Source of the DNA: DAOTWY01 sp003696565
GTDB lineage: Bacteria > Chloroflexota > Anaerolineae > Aggregatilineales > Phototrophicaceae
Length of the DNA stretch: 64,000 bases
Assembly: GCA_034435635.1 (NCBI GenBank)
Contig: DAOTWY010000055.1
Span: 3,550-67,549 of the forward strand
Reading direction: 5' to 3'
In this document: positions 27,516 through 36,204 of the stretch, one piece after another
Position numbering within the stretch: position 1 is the stretch's first letter
Layout: each line of letters begins with the position of its first letter
Program-made: the position numbers and the translations under genes
Notes under the pieces: generated by a model
Told to the model about the DNA's origin: nothing
Seen by the model: the letters and a program-made list of their open reading frames with translations, nothing else
The model's database searches: none

Positions 27516-28550
27516 ATGCGGGCAGTGGTTTATGATGCCTTTGGGGCTATCCCAACTGTTGATATACTGCCAGACCCTACCCCAACGCCCGATGGTGTTG
27601 TGATCCGGGTGATGGCGACTGGGCTTTGCCGAAGTGATTGGCATGGTTGGCAAGGGCATGATCCTGATATTCAAACGCTGCCGCATGTTCCTGGGCATGA
27701 ATTAGCTGGTATTGTAGAAGCTGTCGGGCGTGATGTACATCGTTGGCAAGTCGGGGATCGTGTGACACTGCCTTTTGCGTGTGGTTGTGGTGTATGTGCT
27801 TCTTGCCAGATGGGGAATCAACATATCTGCGATAATCATTTTCAACCGGGGTTTACTGCCTGGGGATCATTTGCGGAATTGGTGCATATTCGCTATGCCG
27901 ATGTGAACCTAGTTCGCCTGCCGGAAACAATTGATTTTGTTGAAGCCGCTAGTTTGGGCTGTCGCTTTATTACAGCGTTTCGCGGTGTGGTCTATCAGGG
28001 GAGATTGTGTACTGGGGATTGGCTGGCTGTGCATGGTTGTGGTGGTGTGGGCTTATCTGCCGTGATGATCGGGGCAGCCATGGGTGCAAATGTCATTGCG
28101 GTGGATATTGATGCTGATAAACTCAATTTGGCACAACAACTTGGCGCGGTAGCTTTGGTGAATGCTCGCGATGTTGAAGATGTGCCGGCTGCGATCTACG
28201 ATTTGACACAGGGTGGGGCACATGTGTCGGTAGATGCACTAGGTAGTACCATCACCTGCCGAAACTCGATACTAGGACTGCGTAAGCGTGGTAGGCATAT
28301 TCAAATTGGTTTGATGGTTGGTGGAGATAGTTCAATACCAATGGGAGCCATTATTGGCAGAGAGTTGGAAATCATTGGGAGCCACGGGATGCAGGCACAT
28401 GCTTATACGCCAATGTTGGAAATGATTGCTAGCGGGATACTTCAACCAGCGCAGCTTATTGGACAGGTAATCAGTTTACAGGATGCGCCACAAGCCCTGA
28501 TCGATATGACCGATTTCAAAGGAATAGGTATCACGGTCATCAAGCCCTGA
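27516..28550 (+). CDS. Zinc-dependent alcohol dehydrogenase (MDR family)
   Basis: 344 residues. Catalytic-zinc ligands are Cys38 and His61-Glu62 (GHELAG), and the structural-zinc lobe has C91, C94, C97 and C105. The NAD(P) motif is HGCGGVGLSAV (about 173-183), followed by an acidic VDIDADKL strand, which favours NAD+. It oxidises or reduces an unspecified alcohol or aldehyde. AGGGAGA lies before the ATG. It is monocistronic, divergent from the TPR-propeller run. Confidence 0.92.
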   Translation: MRAVVYDAFGAIPTVDILPDPTPTPDGVVIRVMATGLCRSDWHGWQGHDPDIQTLPHVPGHELAGIVEAVGRDVHRWQVGDRVTLPFACGCGVCASCQMGNQHICDNHFQPGFTAWGSFAELVHIRYADVNLVRLPETIDFVEAASLGCRFITAFRGVVYQGRLCTGDWLAVHGCGGVGLSAVMIGAAMGANVIAVDIDADKLNLAQQLGAVALVNARDVEDVPAAIYDLTQGGAHVSVDALGSTITCRNSILGLRKRGRHIQIGLMVGGDSSIPMGAIIGRELEIIGSHGMQAHAYTPMLEMIASGILQPAQLIGQVISLQDAPQALIDMTDFKGIGITVIKP

Positions 28551-28732
28551 TCCTCTTATTAAATCTATTGGTAATGCAGCCAGCCATGGGGCGCAGGATT
28601 TATCCCCACGTGCTAGATGTACGATGATGTATAAGCGCATCTAGTTAGGCAGGTAATTTTGCATTTACGGGTATCTAGTCGTAAGATTGTGGGACGTATC
28701 AAAATAATTTTGAGGGTTAAAGGGATACGATT

Positions 28733-29242
28733 ATGTCAACGATTGAACTGATTGTTGCAAAATACAAAAACGCACTAGAAGCAGAGCGTGCCTATCGCGA
28801 TTTGGAAAGCCTACATCTTGCCAATAAGATCAACATCATTGATATTATCCAATTATCAAAAGATGGTGAGGGAAAAGTGCGCATCGAAGAGCGTGATGAC
28901 CCAGATATCAGTGATGGGGGTAAGTTTGGCGCATTGATGGGTAGTTTATTTGGTATGATTTTAGGGGCAGCTGGTGGACCGCTTGGCGCGGCAATTGGTG
29001 CGTCGGTTGGTATGGCGGTAGGAGCGGTAACCGGTGGCGTGGTGGCTGGCGGTATTGATTCCGGAGCATCTAACAGCACATTGAAAGACATCGTACGCAA
29101 GCTTGAACCGTCATCCTCTGCATTGTTGGTTGTTGCTGAAGACCGCTACCGTGATGCCATTCTTCAGGTGGTTGATGCCTATAACGCCCAATTAGAACGT
29201 TTTGCGATGTCTATGACCGTGGGCAAGAAAATTGAAACTTAA
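28733..29242 (+). CDS. DUF1269 family membrane protein
   Basis: 169 residues with the DUF1269 layout: a soluble N-terminal half (AKYKNALEAERAYRDL, then DIIQLSKDGEGKVRIEE), a glycine-rich double hydrophobic segment (about 62-105, GALMGSLFGMILGAAGGPLGAAIGA) and a C-terminal alpha/beta portion (SSALLVVAEDRYRDAIL). The family resembles glycine-zipper proteins; its function is not known. AGGG lies about ten bases before the ATG. The 3' end overlaps the convergent membrane protein gene by four bases. Confidence 0.88.
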   Translation: MSTIELIVAKYKNALEAERAYRDLESLHLANKINIIDIIQLSKDGEGKVRIEERDDPDISDGGKFGALMGSLFGMILGAAGGPLGAAIGASVGMAVGAVTGGVVAGGIDSGASNSTLKDIVRKLEPSSSALLVVAEDRYRDAILQVVDAYNAQLERFAMSMTVGKKIET

Positions 29243-29751
29243 CGTAAAAATGTCCGGAGGCGTTGAACGGTATCAAGCATTACTTCTTCATCTTGCTGAT
29301 GATATGATGCAAGCGGCACTTGACTACCATCCCGCAGGACAAAAAATACACCAAAAGCGTGGACTTCGTCATTCTGTTTAATATCAATATAGGACACGCT
29401 ATAAATTGAATATTGTCGGGATGTGGTGCGGAATAAATTAACTTGCTGAAGGGTGATCGTTTCTGCATCTTTATCTATCATGCATGTTGACCCTATCAAA
29501 AAATGAAGTGCTGCGCTGATCCCTAATAACACAAAACCGAACGCTAATGTCACAAAAATACTAACGGTAATGAACCATAATAAGCCGTTATCTGCGCGGA
29601 TGTAGGTGTCAAATACACGAATGACCTGAATCAGTAAATTGATTAATCCAAACAGGCTAATCAAAACAAAGATCAATGCGATCCCCCCCGCAATTGGACG
29701 TTTATCCTCTAGAATGAGTTGACGATTATTCTGATTTATCACTTTTAACAT
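29239..29751 (-). CDS. Membrane protein of unknown function
   Basis: About 170 residues. The ATG at 29749-29751 has AGGAG eight bases upstream and is clearly better than the in-frame start at 29799. Two membrane segments (about 22-50 and 62-95) are followed by a PH-like beta-rich C-terminal region (about 105-170) with the feel of a bacterial YdbT/PH domain: ITLQQVNLFRTTSRQYSIYSVSYIDI. I do not recognise a named family. Divergent from sbcD and convergent with the DUF1269 gene. Confidence 0.7.
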   Translation of the reverse strand: MLKVINQNNRQLILEDKRPIAGGIALIFVLISLFGLINLLIQVIRVFDTYIRADNGLLWFITVSIFVTLAFGFVLLGISAALHFLIGSTCMIDKDAETITLQQVNLFRTTSRQYSIYSVSYIDIKQNDEVHAFGVFFVLRDGSQVPLASYHQQDEEVMLDTVQRLRTFLR

Positions 29752-29819
29752 ACATGCTGCTCCTGGTTTGTCAGCTATAATATATTGACTTATTCCCAAT
29801 TATATTTGGAAGGGTATTT

Positions 29820-31049
29820 ATGATTCAGGTGTTACACTTTGCGGATACACATATTGGTATGGAAAATTATGGTAAGACTGATCCAACCACGGGGTTAAGC
29901 TCACGTGTGGTGGACTTTTTGCGCCGTTTAGATACGATGTGTGACTATGCTGCACAGCATGATGTTGACTTAATCATTTTTGCTGGGGATGCATTTAAAA
30001 CACGTACCCCTAACCCCACTTATCAACGTGAATTTGCTCATCGCATTCGGGATTTATCTCAGCTTGCACCGGTTGTACTGCTGGTAGGTAACCATGATGT
30101 GGCACCTGCACGGATGAAAGCATCTAGCATTGAAATTTATGACACGTTGGCGGTGCCTAATGTGTGGGTGGCAGATGAATACGAAGTTCGGCGGATTACA
30201 ACCAAACGTGGTGATGTCGTGGTTGGTACAGCACCGTATCCAATTCGTTCACGTGTTTTGGAAAACATTAAAACGATGGGGTTAACCATCGCTGAGACGG
30301 ATAACATCCTAGAAGAACAACTTATCCACATTTTGGAATCATTAGCACAAGAAGCCGATACTTATGGGGAAACACCGCGCTTATTAACCGGGCATTTTAC
30401 TGTGAGCGGTGCGCTTTTAGGTAGCGAGCGTGGGATTATGTTGGGGCGGGATGTGAACGTGCCCCGTGGTGTATTAGCAGATTCTCGCTGGGATTATGTG
30501 GCGTTAGGACATATTCATAAGCATCAAAGCCTGAACCATGATGATATGCCGCCAATTGTGTATAGTGGTAGTATCGAGCGTATTGACTTCGGTGAGGAGG
30601 GTGACCTCAAAGGATTTTGCTGGGTAGAATTAGCGCGTGGTAAAACACGTTGGCAATTTATCCCTCTATCCGCCCGCCCATTTGTGACCCTCAAGCTCGA
30701 TTTACGCGATAATCCTTACCCAACTCAAACCGTCATTGAGGAAATTCAAGATCACGATTTGGAAGATGCTATTGTTCGCCTGCAATTAAGTTTTTCCGCA
30801 GAAAGCGAGGCGAAATTCAATGAAATTGCTGTGCGTGATGCACTGAAGCAGGCAAAAGCCTTTTTCATTGCAGCAATCAAAAAAGAGGTGGAACAAACAA
30901 CCCGCGCACGGTTAGGCGTTAGTCCAGAAGGCTTAACGCCAATAGAACTGCTGGAAAAATATCTAATCAGTTTGGAAACACCAGCAGACCGCCGTGCAGA
31001 ACTGTTAGAACTTGCTCAGGAAATTATGGACGAAACCAACACTGAGTGA
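29820..31049 (+). CDS. sbcD: SbcD/Mre11-type DNA double-strand break nuclease subunit
   Basis: 409 residues. The metallophosphoesterase core has D9 and H11 (FADTHIG), D57 (AGDAF), N91-H92-D93 (VGNHD), a later TGHFTVSG histidine, and GHIHKHQ near 235, so all metal ligands of Mre11 nucleases are present. The C-terminal half is the capping domain. SbcD normally works with the ATPase SbcC to open hairpin or blocked DNA ends, yet sbcC is not adjacent: the next gene is the convergent cysteine synthase. The start ATG has a GGAAGGG sequence upstream. Confidence 0.92.
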   Translation: MIQVLHFADTHIGMENYGKTDPTTGLSSRVVDFLRRLDTMCDYAAQHDVDLIIFAGDAFKTRTPNPTYQREFAHRIRDLSQLAPVVLLVGNHDVAPARMKASSIEIYDTLAVPNVWVADEYEVRRITTKRGDVVVGTAPYPIRSRVLENIKTMGLTIAETDNILEEQLIHILESLAQEADTYGETPRLLTGHFTVSGALLGSERGIMLGRDVNVPRGVLADSRWDYVALGHIHKHQSLNHDDMPPIVYSGSIERIDFGEEGDLKGFCWVELARGKTRWQFIPLSARPFVTLKLDLRDNPYPTQTVIEEIQDHDLEDAIVRLQLSFSAESEAKFNEIAVRDALKQAKAFFIAAIKKEVEQTTRARLGVSPEGLTPIELLEKYLISLETPADRRAELLELAQEIMDETNTE

Positions 31050-31056
31050 GTCTACA

Positions 31057-32025
31057 TCATGCCGTCCAGAAAGACTCACTCAAGTATTTGTAAGCGTTAT
31101 CTGGGAAAAGTGTCACGATGACAGCGGCTTCACCGGCTTCAGCCGCTTGTTCTGCCACTTGTAATGCGCCTACCATCGCCGCTGCTGCACTGATCCCCAC
31201 CAAATACCCCTCTTCACGTGCTAAACGCCGAGCCATCTCATAAGTGGCTTCGGTACTGATGCCATAATTAGCATTAGCTAACCGCTCATCATAGATTCCT
31301 GGTTTGATGGCTGTGGGCATGTGCTTCCAGCCTTCCACACCATGAAACGGCGAATCCGGTTGTAATGAGATGATTTGAATGTTGGGGTTATATTCTCGTA
31401 GGCGGCGGGCAGTGCCCATCAAGGTGCCACTCGTGCCTAATCCAGCCACGAAATGCGTGACTTGTCCATGGGTTTGGTTCCAGATTTCTACACCGGTTGT
31501 GAGATAATGCGCGCGCCAGTTAGCTGGGTTGTTATATTGGTTGGCATAAAAATAACGCTCTGGATACCGCGCTAACTCTTCCCTTGCTGCTAAAATTGCG
31601 CCATCGCTGCCGTCCATAGCATCCGTTAAAACCAACTCTGCACCATAAGCCCGTAAGATAGCGATACGTTCTGGGCTGGCGTTTTCCGGTAAATAGAGTT
31701 TTACACGATAACCTTTTGCCGCGCCGATCATCGCATATGCGATTCCGGTATTGCCGCTGGTGCTATCCAGCAAAATTTTATCTGATGTAAGTGACCCACT
31801 GCGTTCTGCTTCACGGATGATGTTCAATGCAGCGCGATCCTTCACACTGCCACCGGGGTTTGTCCATTCCGCTTTGGCAAAAATACGGACGTTTTCCGGT
31901 AGATGGGCGGTGATGCGGTGAAAACGCAATAAGGGCGTGTTGCCGATTTGTTGTTCAATGGTTGTTGGTAATGTGAGAACATGATGCGTCTCTTGTTTGA
32001 CCTGTTTATTGACATGGAGTGCCAT
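31057..32025 (-). CDS. Cysteine synthase (PLP-dependent)
   Basis: Makes cysteine from O-acetylserine (or O-phosphoserine) and sulfide. 322 residues. PLP lysine K62 lies in TNPGGSVKDR; the asparagine loop is STSGNTGIAYA; the phosphate-binding loop is GLGTSGTLMGTARRL; and GISAAAAMVGAL follows near the C-terminus. The GIEGI-like motif of CysK is replaced here by FHGVEGWKHM, closer to the CysM type, so the acceptor and sulfur donor are not certain. The leader carries the folded RNA described at 32075-32167. CysK and CysM cannot be separated with confidence. Confidence 0.9.
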   Translation of the reverse strand: MALHVNKQVKQETHHVLTLPTTIEQQIGNTPLLRFHRITAHLPENVRIFAKAEWTNPGGSVKDRAALNIIREAERSGSLTSDKILLDSTSGNTGIAYAMIGAAKGYRVKLYLPENASPERIAILRAYGAELVLTDAMDGSDGAILAAREELARYPERYFYANQYNNPANWRAHYLTTGVEIWNQTHGQVTHFVAGLGTSGTLMGTARRLREYNPNIQIISLQPDSPFHGVEGWKHMPTAIKPGIYDERLANANYGISTEATYEMARRLAREEGYLVGISAAAAMVGALQVAEQAAEAGEAAVIVTLFPDNAYKYLSESFWTA

Positions 32026-32335
32026 TTAATCATTCCTTTTTTAGATAAGCTATGTCGTCAAATATCTCTGAATTAAAAACAAAAACCAGCAAACGACGGA
32101 AATAAAAAAGCACGGGGTTCCGTGTCCCAAAAAACGTTGGGGACATGCCGTGCTTGTCGTTTGCTGGCGAAAATAAGCTAACGTTTACGCCTGTCTAAAG
32201 CATGGGCATTCCCCTACTTCAGACAGATACAACAATTTAACATCATGATAAAACTTGCTCCTGATTAATATTCAGCAATATAGCGTGTTTGCGCGTGATT
32301 GTCAATCGAGTTTAATAGGATATTTACATTGTGCT
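32026..32335 (-). other. Gene-free 310-base interval ahead of the cysteine synthase gene
   Basis: The longest gene-free stretch. From the cysteine synthase side it holds an AT-rich leader, the large hairpin at 32075-32167, a second hairpin CTGTCT/AGACAG around 32191-32226, and an AT-rich stretch. No ORF, tRNA or known riboswitch consensus was recognised in it. Confidence 0.7.
32075..32167 (-). ncRNA. Strongly folded leader/small RNA with terminator-like ends upstream of cysteine synthase
   Basis: On the minus strand an outer 12-base-pair stem (CCAGCAAACGAC with GTCGTTTGCTGG, 32086-32097 with 32156-32167) encloses a six-pair stem (32110-32115 with 32148-32153) and a seven-pair stem with one bulged G (32124-32130 with 32137-32144). 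A T-rich tract TTTTTGTTTTT follows the outer stem, and another T-run follows the middle stem, so both look like terminators. It could be an attenuator, a riboswitch expression platform, or a small RNA. I matched it to no known class. Confidence 0.6.
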
Positions 32336-34087
32336 TCATCGAATAATCACATCATCTAATAGGATAAAATCGCAAGGTGTGGTGCAACTTGCTGGCTGTA
32401 AAATAGCGATTTGAGTAAAAGCAGCATCTAAAAATGTATAAACTTTTACGCCAAGTTGATAGTTCCCAGCGGCTAACATATCAGTAGACAGGTAATGGCT
32501 ATCAAAATACAACCCATCCGCTAACCAACCCGCTGTTGGAGAATAGTTGTTCAGTGGATAAGAATCATGCTGACCAACAAGCATGCCATTGTCATCTAAC
32601 AAGAAAACAGAAACACTGTAGTTTTGGTCTAAATCCTTAGAAGGAGACCACCAAAGATTAACACTGATTCCTGATTTTGTCTGATGAACTTGGGTATCTA
32701 GCAGGCGTAAATGTGTGTCGTCATCTGCAAACCAAGTGACCAAATTATCCGAAGATGGTGGACGATCATAACGGATGAGTGTAATGGGAGAAAGGGCTGT
32801 TTGCCAGTTAAATGCGCCGGTTTGAGTAAAATTTGTCAGGAGTGTTTGGGTGGGCGCATCAGATGAATAACGTACCAACCAAATCCCATCTAAATCTTGC
32901 ACATCAACTCGCTGGTTCCTGCGCCAGTGTAGTTCAGTTGGGATATAAGAGACATTTTGCTGATCCAGATAAAAAGCAAAAGCGTAGGTATCGAACCATG
33001 TATCAATCAGAACAGTATCAGTTGCTGTGCGATGCTGGGCGATAAACTCTGCTACATTGCGCCAGGGGAGATGCACCGGATGCCCTGCGGATGGCAACCA
33101 AATCGATAACATGATGACCCCTACACTGGCACTAATACGCCAAAAACGGGTTAATTGCCCAATTGCTGCCGCTGCCAGCAATAGGATAAGCGGTATCAAA
33201 ATCGATAACATACGATAAGTGAGTGTGGGAAATAGGAGATTAATTGCAAGCGATAACCCTGCGGTAATCACAACAACTAGCCCCAATGTAAACCGTCGCG
33301 GGTCAATGCGCCGCTGGGCAACGTGCCACATCCCAATGGCTGATAAAACCAGCCAAAACCATTCTGGTCTGCCAAGTAGTTGATAGATCAACACTTGAAA
33401 CCCATACCAAGTTGGTGGCAAAGCATGCCCTAACCCTTCTGCTCCAATTTGCTGTGTAAGTTGGAAGTATAGCACTGGTAACCAGGGCAAAAAGCCAATT
33501 GCGATGATGATATATGGCTTGATAATATTGCGCCGTGTCAACAAGCTATGAAGCCCTAATGCGAGCAAAACAAATCCACCCCAATACACCGTCCACAATA
33601 AAGCCAATCCTGCCAAAATCAAGGCAATTGTGCGTGGATGTGTTGGTTTTTCCCACCAACTCAAATACGCCCAAACTAGCAACGCTGTTAAGAGTTGTGC
33701 TTGTGGATATTGGCGAATTTCTTGCCCCAAAACACGCACCAGATCATGCAAGATATACAGCACGGCAGCCAACGCCCCTGTTAAATCGCTCTGCAATTTT
33801 TTACCCAGACGATAAATCACAGCGGCACAGACGATAATCATCAAGACACTGTAATAACGCATGGCGAAAATCGTATGACCGGTAACACTGCGCCAGATAT
33901 AGAGTGCATAAAAATAAAGTGGAGGGTGAACATCTTCCGCTACCATTTGTGTAACACTGATGGGGGTATCACCCGCCGTGGCAGCAACTGACCAGCCTTC
34001 ATCGACCCATAAATCTAGTGCAGTCAGACCATTTAAAAGCAATCCAAACCCCAACAGTAAGATCAGGATGTTACGAAAGTATGACAT
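32336..34087 (-). CDS. GT-C type membrane glycosyltransferase (ArnT/PMT-like)
   Basis: About 583 residues, start chosen at the third in-frame ATG (34087) with GGA seven bases upstream. The first periplasmic loop has LDLWVDEGWSVAATAGDTP and MVAEDVHPPLYFYALYIW, matching the GT39/ArnT family with its acidic catalytic loop and HPPL motif. About ten membrane helices follow (to about 360), then a soluble extracytoplasmic domain. Such enzymes transfer sugars from polyprenyl-phosphate donors to lipid or protein. Acceptor and sugar are unknown. The leader of the longest ORF contains an ATGATAAA/TTTATCAT hairpin, a reason to doubt the upstream starts. Confidence 0.8.
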   Translation of the reverse strand: MSYFRNILILLLGFGLLLNGLTALDLWVDEGWSVAATAGDTPISVTQMVAEDVHPPLYFYALYIWRSVTGHTIFAMRYYSVLMIIVCAAVIYRLGKKLQSDLTGALAAVLYILHDLVRVLGQEIRQYPQAQLLTALLVWAYLSWWEKPTHPRTIALILAGLALLWTVYWGGFVLLALGLHSLLTRRNIIKPYIIIAIGFLPWLPVLYFQLTQQIGAEGLGHALPPTWYGFQVLIYQLLGRPEWFWLVLSAIGMWHVAQRRIDPRRFTLGLVVVITAGLSLAINLLFPTLTYRMLSILIPLILLLAAAAIGQLTRFWRISASVGVIMLSIWLPSAGHPVHLPWRNVAEFIAQHRTATDTVLIDTWFDTYAFAFYLDQQNVSYIPTELHWRRNQRVDVQDLDGIWLVRYSSDAPTQTLLTNFTQTGAFNWQTALSPITLIRYDRPPSSDNLVTWFADDDTHLRLLDTQVHQTKSGISVNLWWSPSKDLDQNYSVSVFLLDDNGMLVGQHDSYPLNNYSPTAGWLADGLYFDSHYLSTDMLAAGNYQLGVKVYTFLDAAFTQIAILQPASCTTPCDFILLDDVIIR

Positions 34088-34162
34088 GGTGTATTCCATG
34101 ATAAAACAAAAACACTGCTTTATCATAATAAGCAGTCAGGGGGAAGTAAATCGGAGATATGT

Positions 34163-34414
34163 TTATAGTAGTTTGAGTTTGTCGATCAGGCGGCGGATTG
34201 CGCTTTTATTGCAATGACGTTGTTGTTTGCGACGTGCTAAATCACGCAGATGTTCGATTTGATCTAATAGCATCCGGTGGTGAACCATCTCACCATTGAC
34301 CTTATACCATTGATTCCCAACGTAATCGGTAGTTGGTTCCTGTCCATAAACTAGCTTATAAACATAGCTATAATCATAAATAATATTTTGTTGTGTTTGA
34401 TTAAGTTGCAGCAT
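34163..34414 (-). CDS. Small hypothetical protein
   Basis: About 83 residues from the ATG at 34414; longer forms to 34486 are open. It is basic and aromatic, with a helical C-terminal half (MLLDQIEHLRDLARRKQQR). I recognise no family. It does not overlap a better frame and is transcribed in the same direction as the GT-C gene downstream, but its reality is uncertain without homologues. Confidence 0.4.
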   Translation of the reverse strand: MLQLNQTQQNIIYDYSYVYKLVYGQEPTTDYVGNQWYKVNGEMVHHRMLLDQIEHLRDLARRKQQRHCNKSAIRRLIDKLKLL

Positions 34415-34601
34415 CTTACCACACTCGATAATCATTGAGGATGAAAGACGACAATGTGGAACACGAATATGAATGTGATAATACATAAAAATTGTAAATT
34501 TTACGGTAGGAAAAAAGTGTTGATCAGGTGTGATTAGGTGCTTATTTGCAGTATAGGCAAGGCTATGCTACGGTTAAACCAAAAAGGAAAAGGGGCATGT
34601 G

Positions 34602-35276
34602 ATGGTTGACTTTGCCGCACTGCGTCAGAAAATGGTTGACGAGCAATTAAAGGCACGGGATATTCGTGACATGCGCGTGTTACAAGCGATGAACCATGTG
34701 CCACGCCACGAATTTGTTCCCCCGGAATTACAACACTTAGCTTATCAGGATAAGCCGTTGCCAATTGGTGAGAATCAGACGATCTCTCAGCCGTATATTG
34801 TCGCGTTGATGACTCAGATGCTCCAGTTAGAGGGACATGAGCGTGTCTTGGAAATTGGAACAGGTTGCGGTTATCAAACAGCAGTTTTATGTGAATTAGC
34901 AGCTTATGTTTACTCCTTGGAACGTTTTGCCTTATTAGCAGACCGAGCAAGTACGACCTTGGCACGGTTAGGGTATGACAATTTGGATATTCACGTGGGG
35001 GATGGCAGCCAAGGCTTACCAGATATGGAGCCATTTGATGCGATTATTGTGACCGCTGCTGCACCTAGTATCCCTGGTCCATTGGTTTCACAACTGAGTC
35101 CTAACCAAGGACGTTTGGTAGTCCCTGTAGGGGATAGCAAAGGACAGCATATTTATATTGTTCAGCGCATTGGGGATAAAAACAAGGTAAAGCGCACCAT
35201 TCCGGTACGCTTTGTGCCTTTGATTGGTCGGTTTGGTTTTCGTGATGATGGCAACCCACCGCCGGCAACAGTTTAG
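34602..35276 (+). CDS. pcm: Protein-L-isoaspartate O-methyltransferase
   Basis: Repairs isoaspartyl residues by methylating them with SAM. 224 residues from ATG 34602, with AGGGG six bases upstream; a GTG directly before is less likely. Motifs: RHEFVPPELQHLAYQDKPLPIGENQTISQPYIV (the family's substrate-proximal segment), EIGTGCGYQTAVL (SAM motif I), FDAIIVTAAAPSIP and GRLVVPVG. Length and motif order are normal. The 3' end overlaps the convergent methyltransferase gene by four bases. Confidence 0.95.
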   Translation: MVDFAALRQKMVDEQLKARDIRDMRVLQAMNHVPRHEFVPPELQHLAYQDKPLPIGENQTISQPYIVALMTQMLQLEGHERVLEIGTGCGYQTAVLCELAAYVYSLERFALLADRASTTLARLGYDNLDIHVGDGSQGLPDMEPFDAIIVTAAAPSIPGPLVSQLSPNQGRLVVPVGDSKGQHIYIVQRIGDKNKVKRTIPVRFVPLIGRFGFRDDGNPPPATV

Positions 35277-36130
35277 CCCTGTAAATTCTGGCGGATTGCC
35301 ACAAACTGTTTGATAAAATCACCGCTATCGGTGGCGATTAACACACCGTTTAGCTTATTCACCACCAATTCACCAAGGTGATTGACCAAGTGGGTGATTT
35401 GTTGACGCATAATCATCATCACATCATCCCAATGTACATCTTCTGGTAATTGTGGTTCACGCAGGGGGCGGGTGCTTTCCAGATAATTCATGATAGGTTC
35501 AATTTCTGGGAAGATGAGCTTACTTGGTAGATCATGGCGCATGACGGCATAAAAATGACGAGCAAGCTGACGGGTGCCGTTTTCCAGCGCAAACCGGTCA
35601 CTAGCGGGCTGTGGCGGTTGAATCTGGCTTGAACCAGCTTGTGCCAAAAGTAACACGGCGCGGCGCATCAAGACTTGTAACTCTGGCATACTTTGTAAAC
35701 TGTTTGTTGCGGCAATTAAGACCCCATTCGGTTTAAGAACACGACGGAACTCTACTATCGCCTCATCAATATCCGGTACATGATAAAGCATGTGATTCGC
35801 CATCACAACATCAAACGTATTATCGGCATAAGGTAAAAATTGAGCATCTGCGAGACTGAGATTTTTTTCTGCTGGATGGGCGGCAAGCATCCCCGGTGAA
35901 AAATCAACACCGTGATACTCAATTGTTGCCCAATGCGCTTTCAGAGGGGTGTAATATGTCCCAGAAGCGCATCCAACGTCTAGCACACGCTCGTCTCCGC
36001 GCCATTCAATGGCTTGTAAAACCCACTCAGGAAAATCAATACGTGGGTGTGTATATTTTTCGTGAATTGCCTGGCGAATTTTCAGGTTTTTGTCTGTTGC
36101 ATATTGTTGACGTACAGGATCATTGGGCAT
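35273..36130 (-). CDS. Class I SAM-dependent methyltransferase
   Basis: About 285 residues, using the ATG at 36128-36130 with GGA eight bases upstream (the in-frame ATG at 36190 lies in the 5' region of the divergent gene's neighbourhood and is less likely). Motif I is VLDVGCASGTYY, the acidic strand GVDFSPGML, motif-II-like NTFDVVMANHMLYHVPD and LKPNGVLIAATNS, all typical of UbiE/COQ5-like methyltransferases. The substrate is unknown. Transcribed divergently from threonine dehydratase, 74 bases away. Confidence 0.87.
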   Translation of the reverse strand: MPNDPVRQQYATDKNLKIRQAIHEKYTHPRIDFPEWVLQAIEWRGDERVLDVGCASGTYYTPLKAHWATIEYHGVDFSPGMLAAHPAEKNLSLADAQFLPYADNTFDVVMANHMLYHVPDIDEAIVEFRRVLKPNGVLIAATNSLQSMPELQVLMRRAVLLLAQAGSSQIQPPQPASDRFALENGTRQLARHFYAVMRHDLPSKLIFPEIEPIMNYLESTRPLREPQLPEDVHWDDVMMIMRQQITHLVNHLGELVVNKLNGVLIATDSGDFIKQFVAIRQNLQG

Positions 36131-36204
36131 GGTCAATATCCAAATCTTGGTTGTTTTACATAAAGTATAATGAAGCATCGTTTTATGCAACTCGGGAATT
36201 GACG

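Noticed and set aside
28613..28644. CTAGATG/CATCTAG hairpin upstream of the DUF1269 gene
   Set aside because: A seven-pair AT-rich stem with an 18-base loop and no T-tract; too weak to call a terminator or operator.
32026..32335. tRNA, tmRNA or T-box in the long intergenic interval
   Set aside because: No CCA-type acceptor stem, no T-loop GTTCGA and no T-box sequence GGGTGG were found in the interval on the relevant strand.
34534..35034. 166-residue minus-strand ORF overlapping pcm
   Set aside because: It is antisense to a clear protein-isoaspartate methyltransferase, has no ribosome-binding site and a biased low-complexity composition expected of a shadow frame.
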